DNA of 64,000 nucleotides from Lewinellaceae bacterium. GTDB taxonomy: Bacteria > Bacteroidota > Bacteroidia > Chitinophagales > Saprospiraceae. Below the pieces are notes generated by a model. That model was not told the origin of the DNA. It did not search any database and saw only the letters and a program-made list of their open reading frames with translations. The stretch is from positions 124,001 to 188,000 of the forward strand of contig JACJXW010000009.1 in assembly GCA_020636405.1 (NCBI GenBank), read 5' to 3'. Positions 1 through 8,532 of the stretch are shown in pieces. The translations under genes and the position numbers were made by a program. How positions within the stretch are numbered: position 1 is the first letter of the stretch; the number at the start of each line of letters is the position of its first letter.

Positions 1-1851
1 CTGACGGGGTCCCTTTCCCTGTATGACGGCCGCAATAAAGCGCAGAACGGCTGGTACGTCCTGCGCACGCTCCTCCCGTCCAACCAGACGGGTAAGGCCG
101 TTGAGTGGTCGATTCGGATAAATGCCCTTCCCGATTGGGTGCGCCCGCCGATGATCGCCCATTCCCAGGTGGGGTATCATCCTGATCAGCAAAAAGTCGC
201 CGTCCTTGAGCTGGACAAGAACGATGAGCCTCTTCCAACGGCCCGCCTGATGAAACTGGATGAGAACGGCGCGGCTAAAGAGGTACTGGTGGGCGCCGCC
301 CGCCCCTGGGGCGGTTACACCCGCTACTACTACCTGTCCTTCGACTTCAGCCCGGTGCAGGAAGAAGGGCTTTACTTCATTGAATACGGATTGCAGCGTA
401 CCCGTCCCTTTCCCATTGGGCGTTTCGTTTTTGAAAAAGCCTGGCAACCTACGCTCGATGTGTTCTTCCCGGTGCAAATGGACCACATGACAGTCAACGA
501 AGCCTATCGCATCTGGCACGGTGCTTCTCATCTCGACGATGCCCTGCAAGCGCCTGTCAATCACGAGCATTTTGACCTTTACGCCCAGGGGCCAACGACG
601 GACACTCCTTACCAGCCGGGAGAACACATTCCGGGGTTGAACATAGGCGGCTGGTACGATGCCGGCGATTACGACATCCGAACCCAAACCCAATATTACG
701 TGGTGAGGAACCTGGTACATGCCTGGGAGGATTTCCGCATCGAACGAGACGAAACCACCATCGACCAGGCCTCCCGCTACGTAGACATTCACCATCCCGA
801 CGGCAAACCCGACCTGCTTCAGCAGATCGAACACGGGGCACTGGCGCTGGCCGCCCAGCACCGGGCGGTTGGGCATGCCATTCCGGGTATCGTCGCTGCC
901 CATTTGCATACTTACCACCACCTCGGAGACGGTTCTACGAAAACCGACAACCTCGTGTATAACCCAAAACTCGACAGCCTCGAATCAGACGGCCTTTCCA
1001 GCGGCTCCTTCGACGACCGCTGGGCATTCACCAGCCGGTCCACTCCACTCAACTATGGCTCGATCGCTGCTCTGGCAGCCGCCAGCCGGGCCCTGCGCGG
1101 CTACAACGATGAACTGGCCGACGAGTGCCTGTCTACCGCCGTAAAAGCCTGGGAGGAGGAGCACAGCCACGAACCTTTCCTTTTCCACCACGGCAATACG
1201 ACCGGCGGCCGGCTGGACGACGAGAAGTTGAAAGCAACCGTTGAACTATTGATCACCACCAAAGAAGATAAATACCGCCAAAGCCTGGCCGAACAGTGGC
1301 CTACGATCGAGAGCCGGTTCGCCCAGAGCGCCGCCCTCGCCGTTTACGCAATGCCTTTTATGGATAAGGAATACGCTCAAAAACTGGAAGGCCTCGTTCG
1401 GAAATACAAGGAACAGGTGGATCAATTCAGGAAAGAGAACCCTTTTGGGGTGCCTATCGCTACCGGCGGCTGGGCGGGCAGCGGGCAGGTGATCGCTTTT
1501 GCCCAGACGAATTACCTCCTTCATAAAGCTTTCCCCGGCATCATCGGGAAAGAGGAGGCCTTTCAGGGATTACACTACATCTACGGCTGCCACCCCGGGT
1601 CGAACCTCTCTTTTGTTTCCGGGGTGGGCACGGTGTCCAAAAAGGTGGCCTATGGCACCAACCGGGCGGATTATTCGTTCATCGCCGGGGGCGTCGTACC
1701 CGGGGTGCTGATCCTGCAGCCTGATTTTCCGGAAAATAAGGAAGACTGGCCGTTCCTGTGGGGAGAGAACGAGTACGTCATCAGCGTGGGCTCCAGCTAC
1801 CTGTATCTGGTGCACGCAGTACAGGGCCTGCTGGACAGGGGAAAGTACTGA
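1..1851 (+). CDS. Glycoside hydrolase family 9 (endoglucanase-type), 5'-partial
   Basis: The frame is open from the first base, so the start codon lies upstream; a GTG at 139 is internal. Visible are the end of a leading beta-rich region, the GH9 N-terminal Ig-like domain (starting near AHSQVGYHPDQQ) and then the (alpha/alpha)6 catalytic domain. The GGWYDAGDYDIRTQ segment carries the Asp pair that activates water in GH9. GCHPGSNLSFVSGVG and, near the C-terminus, GENEYVIS match the usual substrate-binding His block and the general-acid Glu block. Family knowledge: GH9 enzymes are inverting beta-1,4-glucanases, with some acting on xyloglucan or other beta-glucans. No T9SS sorting domain follows; the protein stops soon after the catalytic domain. 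The gene is convergent with the GH67 gene 65 bp downstream. Substrate is inferred only from the neighbouring xylan genes. Confidence 0.88.
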   Translation: MTGSLSLYDGRNKAQNGWYVLRTLLPSNQTGKAVEWSIRINALPDWVRPPMIAHSQVGYHPDQQKVAVLELDKNDEPLPTARLMKLDENGAAKEVLVGAARPWGGYTRYYYLSFDFSPVQEEGLYFIEYGLQRTRPFPIGRFVFEKAWQPTLDVFFPVQMDHMTVNEAYRIWHGASHLDDALQAPVNHEHFDLYAQGPTTDTPYQPGEHIPGLNIGGWYDAGDYDIRTQTQYYVVRNLVHAWEDFRIERDETTIDQASRYVDIHHPDGKPDLLQQIEHGALALAAQHRAVGHAIPGIVAAHLHTYHHLGDGSTKTDNLVYNPKLDSLESDGLSSGSFDDRWAFTSRSTPLNYGSIAALAAASRALRGYNDELADECLSTAVKAWEEEHSHEPFLFHHGNTTGGRLDDEKLKATVELLITTKEDKYRQSLAEQWPTIESRFAQSAALAVYAMPFMDKEYAQKLEGLVRKYKEQVDQFRKENPFGVPIATGGWAGSGQVIAFAQTNYLLHKAFPGIIGKEEAFQGLHYIYGCHPGSNLSFVSGVGTVSKKVAYGTNRADYSFIAGGVVPGVLILQPDFPENKEDWPFLWGENEYVISVGSSYLYLVHAVQGLLDRGKY

Positions 1852-1916
1852 TCTATGATAAGCGCTACTTTTGAATTGGGCATGGCCTCGATCTTGTTTA
1901 GCGGGAACGAAATAAG

Positions 1917-4076
1917 TTACCAGCGTGGGCGGATGCCCGGGGCATAGGGAAAATGGAGCGACTGGTAGTATTCAAGACTCTGTTTGGGCTGTTCCAGGCC
2001 CGGGGGGATCTCCATTTTAGAAAAGGACTGAAAATAGGACAGGCAGGCGTCGCGCCACCATCGGGCTTCTTTTTCCTGGATCTCCAGGTGCATGCTCACC
2101 TGCCTGAACCGTTCTCCGTCGATATGTCCTTCGATGCTGTTCCATTTTTCCCGGAGCCGGCCTACCTCCGAAGCGCCCTGGTGATACCGCTGGCAAAGTT
2201 CTTCCCAGAGTGTCCTACCGGTCGGCAGCACATGGCCCCAGGGTACGTGATGGAACCAAAGCAGAAAGGGGAGCGGGCATTGCTCCATATCGGCGAACCG
2301 GGCCCTGGATCCGGGGGAATATTGTTCCAGGGCGTTGCTGCCGCTTTCGGTACGGTTGAAGCCCAGCCCTTGCTCATCGGCTTTATGGTAATATACCGAT
2401 GTCCAGTCAGCTCTCGACATTTCCTTTACCCAGGGCCCGGGGCCGTAGTGATGGCCGGCAGCCATGATGTGATGTAGCCCCAGCGGCGTCATATAGTTGA
2501 CGCAGGTTTCGTAAGAGGAAGCAAGCATGCTGGAAATAATGGCCAAGGCGCCAGGGTCGTGGGTGAACGACAGCTCCGCCCATTCCCGGAAAATATCCGC
2601 CGAAGAGCGGTACGGATCCCAGGCCAGCTTTCCGAAAGCGAACCAGTCTGCCTGCCCGAAAAGGTTTCCCGTCCAGTTGCGGGCGGTCCCGATATTGGCC
2701 ACACCGGCTATGCCGGTTAACGTATGCCCATGCAGGCTGCCGTCGATGATCTTTGCAACGGATGACCCTTTCCCTTCCGCATAGGTATCCGTTTGCAGTA
2801 TTTCCTCATACATTTTTGCCAGCCCTACCAGGTGGGTCCCCTGGCCGAGGTACTCTTTGGTGATCTGGAATTCCATCATCAACGGAGTCTGGGGCATGGC
2901 GCCGAACAGGGGGTGGACGGGTTCGCGCGGCTGGAAGTCGACGGGCCCGTTCTTTACCTGGATGAGGACATTTTTCCGGAATTGGCCGTCGAGGGGCACA
3001 AATTCATTATAGGCCTGCTTGGCCCGGTCTTCCGGCTCTTCCTCGCTGTAGACGAATGCGCGCCACATGGCCACCCCCCCGAAGGGCTCCAGGGCATCGG
3101 CCAGCATGTTGGCCCCGTCGGCGTGGTTGCGGCCGTAGTCCTGAGGGCCCGGTTGCCCCTCCGAGTTGGCTTTCACCAGGAAACCGCCAAAATCCGGTAT
3201 GAGGCGGTAGATCTCCGCCGCCTTGTCTTTCCACCATTGCCTGACTTGTGGGTCCAGCGGGTCGGCAGTAGATAAGCCTCCCAGTTCGATGGGCGCGCTG
3301 AATCGTGCCGTGAGGTAGAGTTGGATGCCATATGGGCGGAAAACATCGGCCAGGGCAGCGGCCTTTTCCAGGTAATCGGATCTGAATATCAGTGCGTTGG
3401 CGTTGACGTTGGTCACTACTGTCCCGTTGATGCCGATGGAGGCGTTGGCCCGGGCGTAGTCGATGTACCGTTGATCGATATACTCGGGCAGCTCGTGCCA
3501 ATTCCAAATCGAAAAGCCGGCATAGCCTCTCTCAACGGTCCGGTCGAGGTTGTCCCAATGGTTGAGCACCCGGAGTTTTACCTTGGGGTTCTCGATGATG
3601 CGAAGGTTGTCGAGCGGTTTCTGCATCTGGATCAACCGCAGCAGGTGGAAAGCGCCGTAAAGGATCCCCTTGTCGTCTTTAGCGGCGATAGCCACCTGGT
3701 TATCCCTGCTGAGCAGCATGAACCCCTCCGGCTGGAGTTCCTTGGCGTCTTCTTCGGAAATGAGGCGGCTGATAGCCTGTGATTTTCCAATGACGCAGGC
3801 AACGATCCCACCGGCATTTCCAGGTTCCTGTACCCACGGAACGGCTTGGCCGAGCATAAGCGACAGGCCACTGGCCAGCTCGCTGCCAGCCGCCTTCAGA
3901 ATGGGGCGGTCTCCGTCGATAAATACCTGTCCAAGTTGTTGCAGGTAGGCGCTCCTGCGCTCTTCCGGCTCTATCTTGTCATACCTCAACCATAAACGAT
4001 AACCATCCTCGGCTTTGAGCTGGTGAGCGGATAGAAGGAATAGGGCCAGGGACAAAAGGAATATTCTGGGACGCAT
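1917..4076 (-). CDS. aguA: Alpha-glucuronidase, GH67
   Basis: 719 aa, usual length for GH67. An N-terminal hydrophobic stretch (residues 5-16) followed by an Ala-rich site looks like a signal peptide, so the enzyme is probably periplasmic. The catalytic residues can be placed by spacing against Cellvibrio GlcA67A (Glu292, Asp365, Glu393): here Glu307 in VKANSEGQPG, Asp380 in NGPVDFQPREP and Glu408 in ITKEYLGQG, with identical spacings of 73 and 28. Family knowledge: GH67 removes (4-O-methyl)glucuronic acid from the non-reducing end of aldouronic acids produced by GH10 xylanases, which fits the GH10 gene at 10.5 kb. The ATG at 4076 is taken as start; the signal peptide begins there. It is divergent from the LacI-family regulator, and its -33 element sits inside the presumed operator. 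Confidence 0.95.
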   Translation of the reverse strand: MRPRIFLLSLALFLLSAHQLKAEDGYRLWLRYDKIEPEERRSAYLQQLGQVFIDGDRPILKAAGSELASGLSLMLGQAVPWVQEPGNAGGIVACVIGKSQAISRLISEEDAKELQPEGFMLLSRDNQVAIAAKDDKGILYGAFHLLRLIQMQKPLDNLRIIENPKVKLRVLNHWDNLDRTVERGYAGFSIWNWHELPEYIDQRYIDYARANASIGINGTVVTNVNANALIFRSDYLEKAAALADVFRPYGIQLYLTARFSAPIELGGLSTADPLDPQVRQWWKDKAAEIYRLIPDFGGFLVKANSEGQPGPQDYGRNHADGANMLADALEPFGGVAMWRAFVYSEEEPEDRAKQAYNEFVPLDGQFRKNVLIQVKNGPVDFQPREPVHPLFGAMPQTPLMMEFQITKEYLGQGTHLVGLAKMYEEILQTDTYAEGKGSSVAKIIDGSLHGHTLTGIAGVANIGTARNWTGNLFGQADWFAFGKLAWDPYRSSADIFREWAELSFTHDPGALAIISSMLASSYETCVNYMTPLGLHHIMAAGHHYGPGPWVKEMSRADWTSVYYHKADEQGLGFNRTESGSNALEQYSPGSRARFADMEQCPLPFLLWFHHVPWGHVLPTGRTLWEELCQRYHQGASEVGRLREKWNSIEGHIDGERFRQVSMHLEIQEKEARWWRDACLSYFQSFSKMEIPPGLEQPKQSLEYYQSLHFPYAPGIRPRW

Positions 4077-4092
4077 GGTATTGGATTGTAGG

Positions 4093-4122
4093 CGAAACTA
4101 AAAAAAAACAGACACCTCACAA
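4093..4122 (-). promoter_or_regulatory. Candidate promoter of the GH67 gene
   Basis: On the minus strand TTG (4122-4120) is followed after 19 nt by TAGTTTCG (4100-4093), one mismatch from the Bacteroidota -7 consensus TAnnTTTG at normal spacing. The TTG lies in the right half of the palindrome at 4120-4129, so a bound repressor would cover the -33 element. The implied leader is very short (about 10 nt). Inferred, not proven. Confidence 0.35.
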
Positions 4123-4133
4123 TCGATTGCGCC
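4117..4133. promoter_or_regulatory. Candidate LacI-family operator 1 (GH67/regulator divergent region)
   Basis: TCACAATCGATTGCGCC contains the perfect 10-bp palindrome CAATCGATTG with a central CG, the classic form of a LacI/PurR-family operator. The same 17 bp with one change is found at 8456-8472 in the other divergent promoter of this locus. The adjacent LacI-family gene makes autoregulation plus GH67 control the natural reading. Confidence 0.7.
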
Positions 4134-4176
4134 ATTATTTTTCAACAATCGCCCTGAACGAAAAACTTTTGTTGCG

Positions 4177-4189
4177 CAATATCGTATTG
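4177..4189. promoter_or_regulatory. Second inverted repeat near the regulator start
   Basis: CAATATCGTATTG is an inverted repeat (CAATA-N3-TATTG) 38 nt upstream of the regulator ATG. The AATATCGTAT core recurs at 8443-8452 inside another inverted repeat, next to operator 2. It may be an auxiliary half-operator or simply AT-rich promoter DNA. Confidence 0.35.
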
Positions 4190-4226
4190 TAATTGCGTAT
4201 AATTTGCACATTTGCCCCTCAAGACA

Positions 4227-5342
4227 ATGGGAAATAAGAAGAAAGCCGTTACGATCCATGACCTGGCGGAAGAACTGAACGTATCGCCTTCCACGGTCTC
4301 CCGGGCACTGAACGACCATTCCAGCATAGGGAAGCAGACCAAGAATGCGGTTAGGAAGCTTGCCGAGGCAAGAGGGTACCGCCCCAATGCCATTGCTTCG
4401 TCGCTCCGGACCAACCGCTCCAACACCTTTGGGATTATGGCCCCCTGGATTAACCGGCCCTTCATCTCCTCCTTGATCTCAGGGGCAGAAGAGGCAGCCA
4501 GGGAATCAGGGAATCGGGTGATCATTTCCCAATCGTATGATAATAGGGAGCTGGAGAAGGAAAACCTCCAGGTACTGTATGACAGCAGGATCTCTGCCCT
4601 CATCGTCTCCCTGGCGATGGAGACGACAGATTACAGCCATTTCGGCCTCTTTGCCAAAAATGGGATACCGGTGGTATTTGTCGACCGTTTTCCGGCCCGG
4701 AACGATATTCACAAAGTGCACATCAATAATTTCAGTGCTGCTTTCGAAGCAACGGAACATTTGATCGGCCAGGGCTGCCGGCGGATTGCCCACATCGGCG
4801 GCGGCCGGCATCAGGGCATTTATGAGGACCGGTGGTCGGGATACATTGCCGCTCTGAAGAAAAATAATCTTCTGGTGGACGAATCTCTTATCCTTCAGGC
4901 TACCTCTCTGAGCGCCGAAGAGGGGATGAGGCTTACCGAGCAGCTATTGGATAACGCCCATCCGCCCGATGGTATCTTCTGTGCGAATGACACGACGGGG
5001 GTTAGTGCAATACGATGCGCCAAAAGCAGGGGAATAAAAATACCGGAAGAACTGGCGATCATAGGGTTCAACGACGATCCTATCTGCGAGATCATCGACC
5101 CGCCGCTTTCCTCCGTTCACCATCCCGCAATAGAAATGGGCAAAGCCGCTGTTCGGCAAGCTCTGGCGATTCTGCAGGGCAATCTTGAAACAGAATCCGA
5201 GAGTAGCGTCACCCTCGATACTTATGTGGTGGCCAGGGCTTCCTCCGACAGGAAAATGGATAGTGCCTTAACCGCCGGCATTGTCACTCTTGAAGAGGAA
5301 AATGTGCCGGACAACAGCAGCGCCGGTAAAAAGAAAAAGTAA
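4227..5342 (+). CDS. LacI-family transcriptional regulator
   Basis: 371 aa from the ATG at 4227. An in-frame TTG at 4212 would add five residues, but the basic start MGNKKKAVTIHDLAEELNVS is the normal LacI N-terminus. Residues 9-60 form the helix-turn-helix and hinge helix (VSPSTVSRALNDH, then PNAIASSLR). The rest is the periplasmic-binding-protein-like effector domain, with a typical DGIFCANDTTGVSAIRCA block and ELAIIGFNDDP near the C-terminal subdomain. The tail after about residue 335 is acidic then Lys-rich and not conserved. Genes of this family usually repress sugar operons until a sugar binds. The position between GH67 and GH2 and the two copies of CAATCGATTG suggest that it controls the whole locus with a xylan-derived effector; the effector itself is not visible. 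Confidence 0.93.
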   Translation: MGNKKKAVTIHDLAEELNVSPSTVSRALNDHSSIGKQTKNAVRKLAEARGYRPNAIASSLRTNRSNTFGIMAPWINRPFISSLISGAEEAARESGNRVIISQSYDNRELEKENLQVLYDSRISALIVSLAMETTDYSHFGLFAKNGIPVVFVDRFPARNDIHKVHINNFSAAFEATEHLIGQGCRRIAHIGGGRHQGIYEDRWSGYIAALKKNNLLVDESLILQATSLSAEEGMRLTEQLLDNAHPPDGIFCANDTTGVSAIRCAKSRGIKIPEELAIIGFNDDPICEIIDPPLSSVHHPAIEMGKAAVRQALAILQGNLETESESSVTLDTYVVARASSDRKMDSALTAGIVTLEEENVPDNSSAGKKKK

Positions 5343-5367
5343 CTGGACGGGGTTATTTGCTCCTTAG

Positions 5368-5512
5368 TAAGTAAGTGGACAAATTAAATTTGAGTATAAA
5401 AAAGAGCTCAAATTTAAGCGGCAATGGAAATTGCCGCTTAAAGATGGCCTTCAAGCGCTAATTTTCCATTAGCGCTTGAATTATTACTTAAATATTTCTG
5501 TCCACTTACTTA
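5368..5512. mobile_element. MITE-like element, 145 bp
   Basis: Perfect 14-bp terminal inverted repeats TAAGTAAGTGGACA (5368-5381) and its complement (5499-5512) enclose two strong internal hairpins: AAGCGGCAAT/ATTGCCGCTT (5416-5439) and TTCAAGCGCTAAT/ATTAGCGCTTGAA (5450-5480). No coding capacity. It has the build of a non-autonomous transposon remnant mobilised by an IS with the same ends. Lying just after the regulator stop codon, it could also act as a transcription block. Confidence 0.65.
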
Positions 5513-5626
5513 AGAGCTTGGACAGAAATACTTAGACACACATAGAAATATTGAAATACATTGCCCGCCCAAGCAGGGCGCGGGTTCCAAAGCATTTTTA
5601 CGTATTTCCATGTATTTCTCTATTTC
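5493..5626. repeat. Nested inverted repeats between MITE and GH2 gene
   Basis: TATTTCTGTCCA (5494-5505) is complementary to TGGACAGAAATA (5519-5530). GAAATACAT (5553-5561) pairs with ATGTATTTC (5610-5618), and GAAATA (5545-5550) with TATTTC (5621-5626), around a bulged GC hairpin (5563-5583). The second structure reaches the GH2 stop codon and could serve as its transcript end, although no U-tract follows on the minus strand. Confidence 0.4.
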
Positions 5627-8357
5627 AGTCCAGGTAAGTACTTATTTCCACCACACTTTCCTTGAGTCCTGGTGCTTTTGCCGTAACCCTGATCGTGCCT
5701 TTAAGGCCTTCCTGCGAGCGAACTATCGCCAATGCAAGCCCGTTAAACGCTTCGCGCTTTTTTGAAGAGAACTCAAGCAGGCCTGCCGGGTTTCCATTGT
5801 CTGTAGCGACAATTTCTCCCGGGCCCTCGATGCTGAATTCGATCCTATTGCTTGCGTTAGGAACCAGGAGTCCGTTGCTATCCATTACCCGGACGGTAAT
5901 AAAGGACAGGCCTTCCCCATCTGCATTTATTTCAGTGCGATCTGCAGCTGCCCGCAATGCCGTTGGTTCGCCCGTAGTTTGCAGGGTTTGCTCTGCCCAG
6001 GGCTTCCCATTTTTGTAGGCGACTGCCTTCAGCTCACCGGGTTCGTATTTGACATTGTCCCAACGGAGCCGGTATTCGTAGGGGCCCTTTTTCTTTTTAC
6101 CCTGTGATCGTCCATTGAGGAACAGCTCCGCTTCATCTCCGGAAGTGAAAATATGTACCGGCGTCACTTGGCCTGTCCGTTCAGGCCAGTTCCAATGCGG
6201 TAAGATATGTACCATGGGCAGATCCGGACGCCAGCGGGATTGATAAAGGTAAAAGCGGTCCTTTTTGAACCCCGCCAGATCGATAATTCCGCAATAAGAA
6301 CTGCGGGCCAGATAATAAGGCGTAGGCTCCCCCAGGTAATCCCATCCCGACCAAACAAATTCCCCCGCAACGTACGGATGGCGATCCTGGGAAGCAAAGA
6401 CCTTATCGGCTGAAGCCCCGAAAGCCGAGGTATAGAGCTCGTAAGCGCTCACCGATTTCGTTTCCGGATCCCCGCCGGCGCCATCTTCCGCAGGGGCGCT
6501 TATTCCATCAAAAACCGGGAATAGATAGGCGCCTCTCGTACTTAATGCCGAGGCCGTTTCACTGCTAAGGATCAGTTTATCGGGAAATGCCTCGTGAAAA
6601 GCCGGGTATAACGGAGGCGTCCTGATTCCCTTCAGATGGGCATAAGCCGGAGCATCTCTGATCCCTTCACCCTGATAATTCAGGCTGAGCACTTCTATGG
6701 CTTCCGGAAAGGGCATTCCCGGTTTGGCAAAATTTATCGAAACCGTAGAAGGGCGGGTATTGTCCTCTTCGGTTACTATGGCACGCAATTTTTGCGCTAA
6801 AGCAGCGCCTTCTTCTTCGGTGTATTGTTCACCCACTTCATTTCCATAACTCCACATTATTACAGAAGGATGGTTGCGGTCACGCCTGATAAAGGACCTG
6901 ATGTCCTGCTCATGCCAATCTGGAAAGATCAGGTGAAAATCGAGGGGTGTTTTCTTTCGTTCCCAGGAATCAAAGACCTCATCCACTATCAGGAAACCCA
7001 TTCTGTCGGCCAGCTCCAGCAATTCGGGCGCCGGCGGATTATGGGCCATGCGAATGGCATTACAGCCCATCTCCTGCAGGATCTCCAGTTGTCTTTCTGC
7101 AGCCCGGGTGTTAAAAGCCGCTCCCAGGGCGCCCAGGTCATGATGCTGGTTTACACCCTTGATGGGAATGGCTTCCCCATTAACCAGCACCCCTTTTTCG
7201 GGATCAAAATTCAAAGTGCGGATACCAAAGCGCGTCTCGTATGTATCGATCTCTTCGCCATTGGAATATAAACGGATCAGCGCTACATAAAGGTGGGGTT
7301 TTTGAGTGGGCGGCGGGCCCCAAAGCAAAGGGCGCCTTACTACGGCCGAGTCGGTTATCCTAATGGATTCTCCGGCGGGTACGGTGGAAGTTACGCCTGA
7401 GAACGCGGCAACAGGTTTTCCGGAACGTTTGAGATCGCCATTTAGCTTGTATATCTCCGTCCTGACTTCAACGGCATGTTCCGAATTGGAATCGTTATCT
7501 ATTTTGGCCTCCAGGCCCACTACCGCTGATTCCTTAGAGACAGTTCCCGCGCGGATGAAGGCGCCCCAATGGGCGACGTGTATAGGATGGGCCTTGACCA
7601 GCCATACATTTCGATAAATACCTCCTCCCGGGTACCACCTTGAAGAATGAGGTGGGTTATCCAACCGGATAGCTAGCTGATTGTCCTTCCCGGGTTTGAG
7701 GTAAGGGGTAAGATCTAACCGCCAGGAATTGTAACCATAGGGCCAGCCGCCAACCAGGCGCCCGTTCAACCATACCATGGCATAGGACATAGCCCCGTCG
7801 ACATCCAGAAAGATGGATCTGCCGGCATCGGACTCCGGTATGTCCAGCTTTCGCCTGTACCAGGCCACTCCATGGCTGGGAAGGCGCCCCATGCCGCCCC
7901 CTACTTCAGCGTCCTGGCCTTCCTGGAAGGGCCCTTTAATGGCCCAATCGTGCGGCAGGTTGACTGTTTCCCAGGCACTGTCCTCAAAGTCATTCTGCAC
8001 GAATGGAAAATCGCTGCCCGGGTCGCCTTCGGGGCGTACATGGCGTTTCGAAGGGTCCAGGATAAAATCATTGCCGGAAGGCAAAATCCACTTTTTCAAG
8101 ACCTCCTGTCCGGATTCCACCTTTACCGCTTCGGTGGGTTTGGAATCTGCTACTTTATTATCATTGTGGCCGGCCACCTCAGGGCGAAGGTCATAGATCA
8201 ACTGGTCCGGCTCCGATCCGTATTTCATGAAGCGCCAGCCCTTATTGATGGAAATCCTTTCTCTTTGTTGTGCTTCAGAAGGAGAGGGGGCCTGGCTGGG
8301 CCATCCTAAAGTAACCCCGGATAGCAGGAATAGAAATGTTGGAACGTTAAAGTACAT
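5625..8357 (-). CDS. Glycoside hydrolase family 2 (beta-galactosidase-like)
   Basis: 910 aa with an N-terminal signal peptide (hydrophobic residues 5-18). Order: sugar-binding jelly roll (about 35-260, with HGVAWYRRKLDIP), Ig-like domain (about 265-380), TIM barrel (about 380-680), then DUF4982-type and Ig/Big-type beta domains to the end. The acid/base is Glu507 in MWSYGNEVGEQ and the nucleophile is Glu600 in LILSSETAS; both match the GH2 pattern. Family knowledge: this architecture is common in Bacteroidota beta-galactosidases, but GH2 also contains glucuronidases, mannosidases and arabinosidase-like activities, so the substrate is open. The xylan context would fit removal of galactose or another side group. 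It is transcribed divergently from the esterase and GH10 genes, with operator 2 between. Confidence 0.9.
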   Translation of the reverse strand: MYFNVPTFLFLLSGVTLGWPSQAPSPSEAQQRERISINKGWRFMKYGSEPDQLIYDLRPEVAGHNDNKVADSKPTEAVKVESGQEVLKKWILPSGNDFILDPSKRHVRPEGDPGSDFPFVQNDFEDSAWETVNLPHDWAIKGPFQEGQDAEVGGGMGRLPSHGVAWYRRKLDIPESDAGRSIFLDVDGAMSYAMVWLNGRLVGGWPYGYNSWRLDLTPYLKPGKDNQLAIRLDNPPHSSRWYPGGGIYRNVWLVKAHPIHVAHWGAFIRAGTVSKESAVVGLEAKIDNDSNSEHAVEVRTEIYKLNGDLKRSGKPVAAFSGVTSTVPAGESIRITDSAVVRRPLLWGPPPTQKPHLYVALIRLYSNGEEIDTYETRFGIRTLNFDPEKGVLVNGEAIPIKGVNQHHDLGALGAAFNTRAAERQLEILQEMGCNAIRMAHNPPAPELLELADRMGFLIVDEVFDSWERKKTPLDFHLIFPDWHEQDIRSFIRRDRNHPSVIMWSYGNEVGEQYTEEEGAALAQKLRAIVTEEDNTRPSTVSINFAKPGMPFPEAIEVLSLNYQGEGIRDAPAYAHLKGIRTPPLYPAFHEAFPDKLILSSETASALSTRGAYLFPVFDGISAPAEDGAGGDPETKSVSAYELYTSAFGASADKVFASQDRHPYVAGEFVWSGWDYLGEPTPYYLARSSYCGIIDLAGFKKDRFYLYQSRWRPDLPMVHILPHWNWPERTGQVTPVHIFTSGDEAELFLNGRSQGKKKKGPYEYRLRWDNVKYEPGELKAVAYKNGKPWAEQTLQTTGEPTALRAAADRTEINADGEGLSFITVRVMDSNGLLVPNASNRIEFSIEGPGEIVATDNGNPAGLLEFSSKKREAFNGLALAIVRSQEGLKGTIRVTAKAPGLKESVVEISTYLD

Positions 8358-8441
8358 AGCATCATCAGTTGTTATTTATTGAGGTGATTGAGTTCTTAAA
8401 ACATGCAAGTTCGCATAGAATGGTGCTGATCAATTCACCAA

Positions 8442-8456
8442 AAATATCGTATATTT
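8442..8456. promoter_or_regulatory. AT-rich inverted repeat in GH2/esterase promoter region
   Basis: AAATATCGTATATTT is an inverted repeat with a CGT centre. It overlaps minus-strand TATTTTTG (8446-8439), an exact TAnnTTTG -7 match for the GH2 gene, and plus-strand TATATTTC (8450-8457), a near match for the esterase gene. No -33 element at standard spacing was found for either. The core AATATCGTAT is shared with 4178-4187. Confidence 0.4.
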
Positions 8457-8472
8457 CACAATCGATTGCACC
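8456..8472. promoter_or_regulatory. Candidate LacI-family operator 2 (GH2/esterase divergent region)
   Basis: TCACAATCGATTGCACC has the palindrome CAATCGATTG at 8459-8468 and is identical to operator 1 except for one base. It lies between the candidate -7 boxes of the two divergent genes and the esterase start, where binding would block the esterase-GH10-GH9 transcript and probably GH2 as well. Confidence 0.7.
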
Positions 8473-8532
8473 AAAATCGGGCCTTTCTTTACCTAAATCA
8501 GGGGAACAGTGTGCTCTTTTTCAAAACCATCA

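Noticed and set aside
1852..1916. Terminator between the convergent GH9 and GH67 genes
   Set aside because: No stem of useful length and no T-tract on either strand in the 65 bp.
8509..8532. GTG at 8509 as esterase start
   Set aside because: It adds MCSFSKPS ahead of a normal basic-hydrophobic signal peptide that begins at the ATG at 8533.
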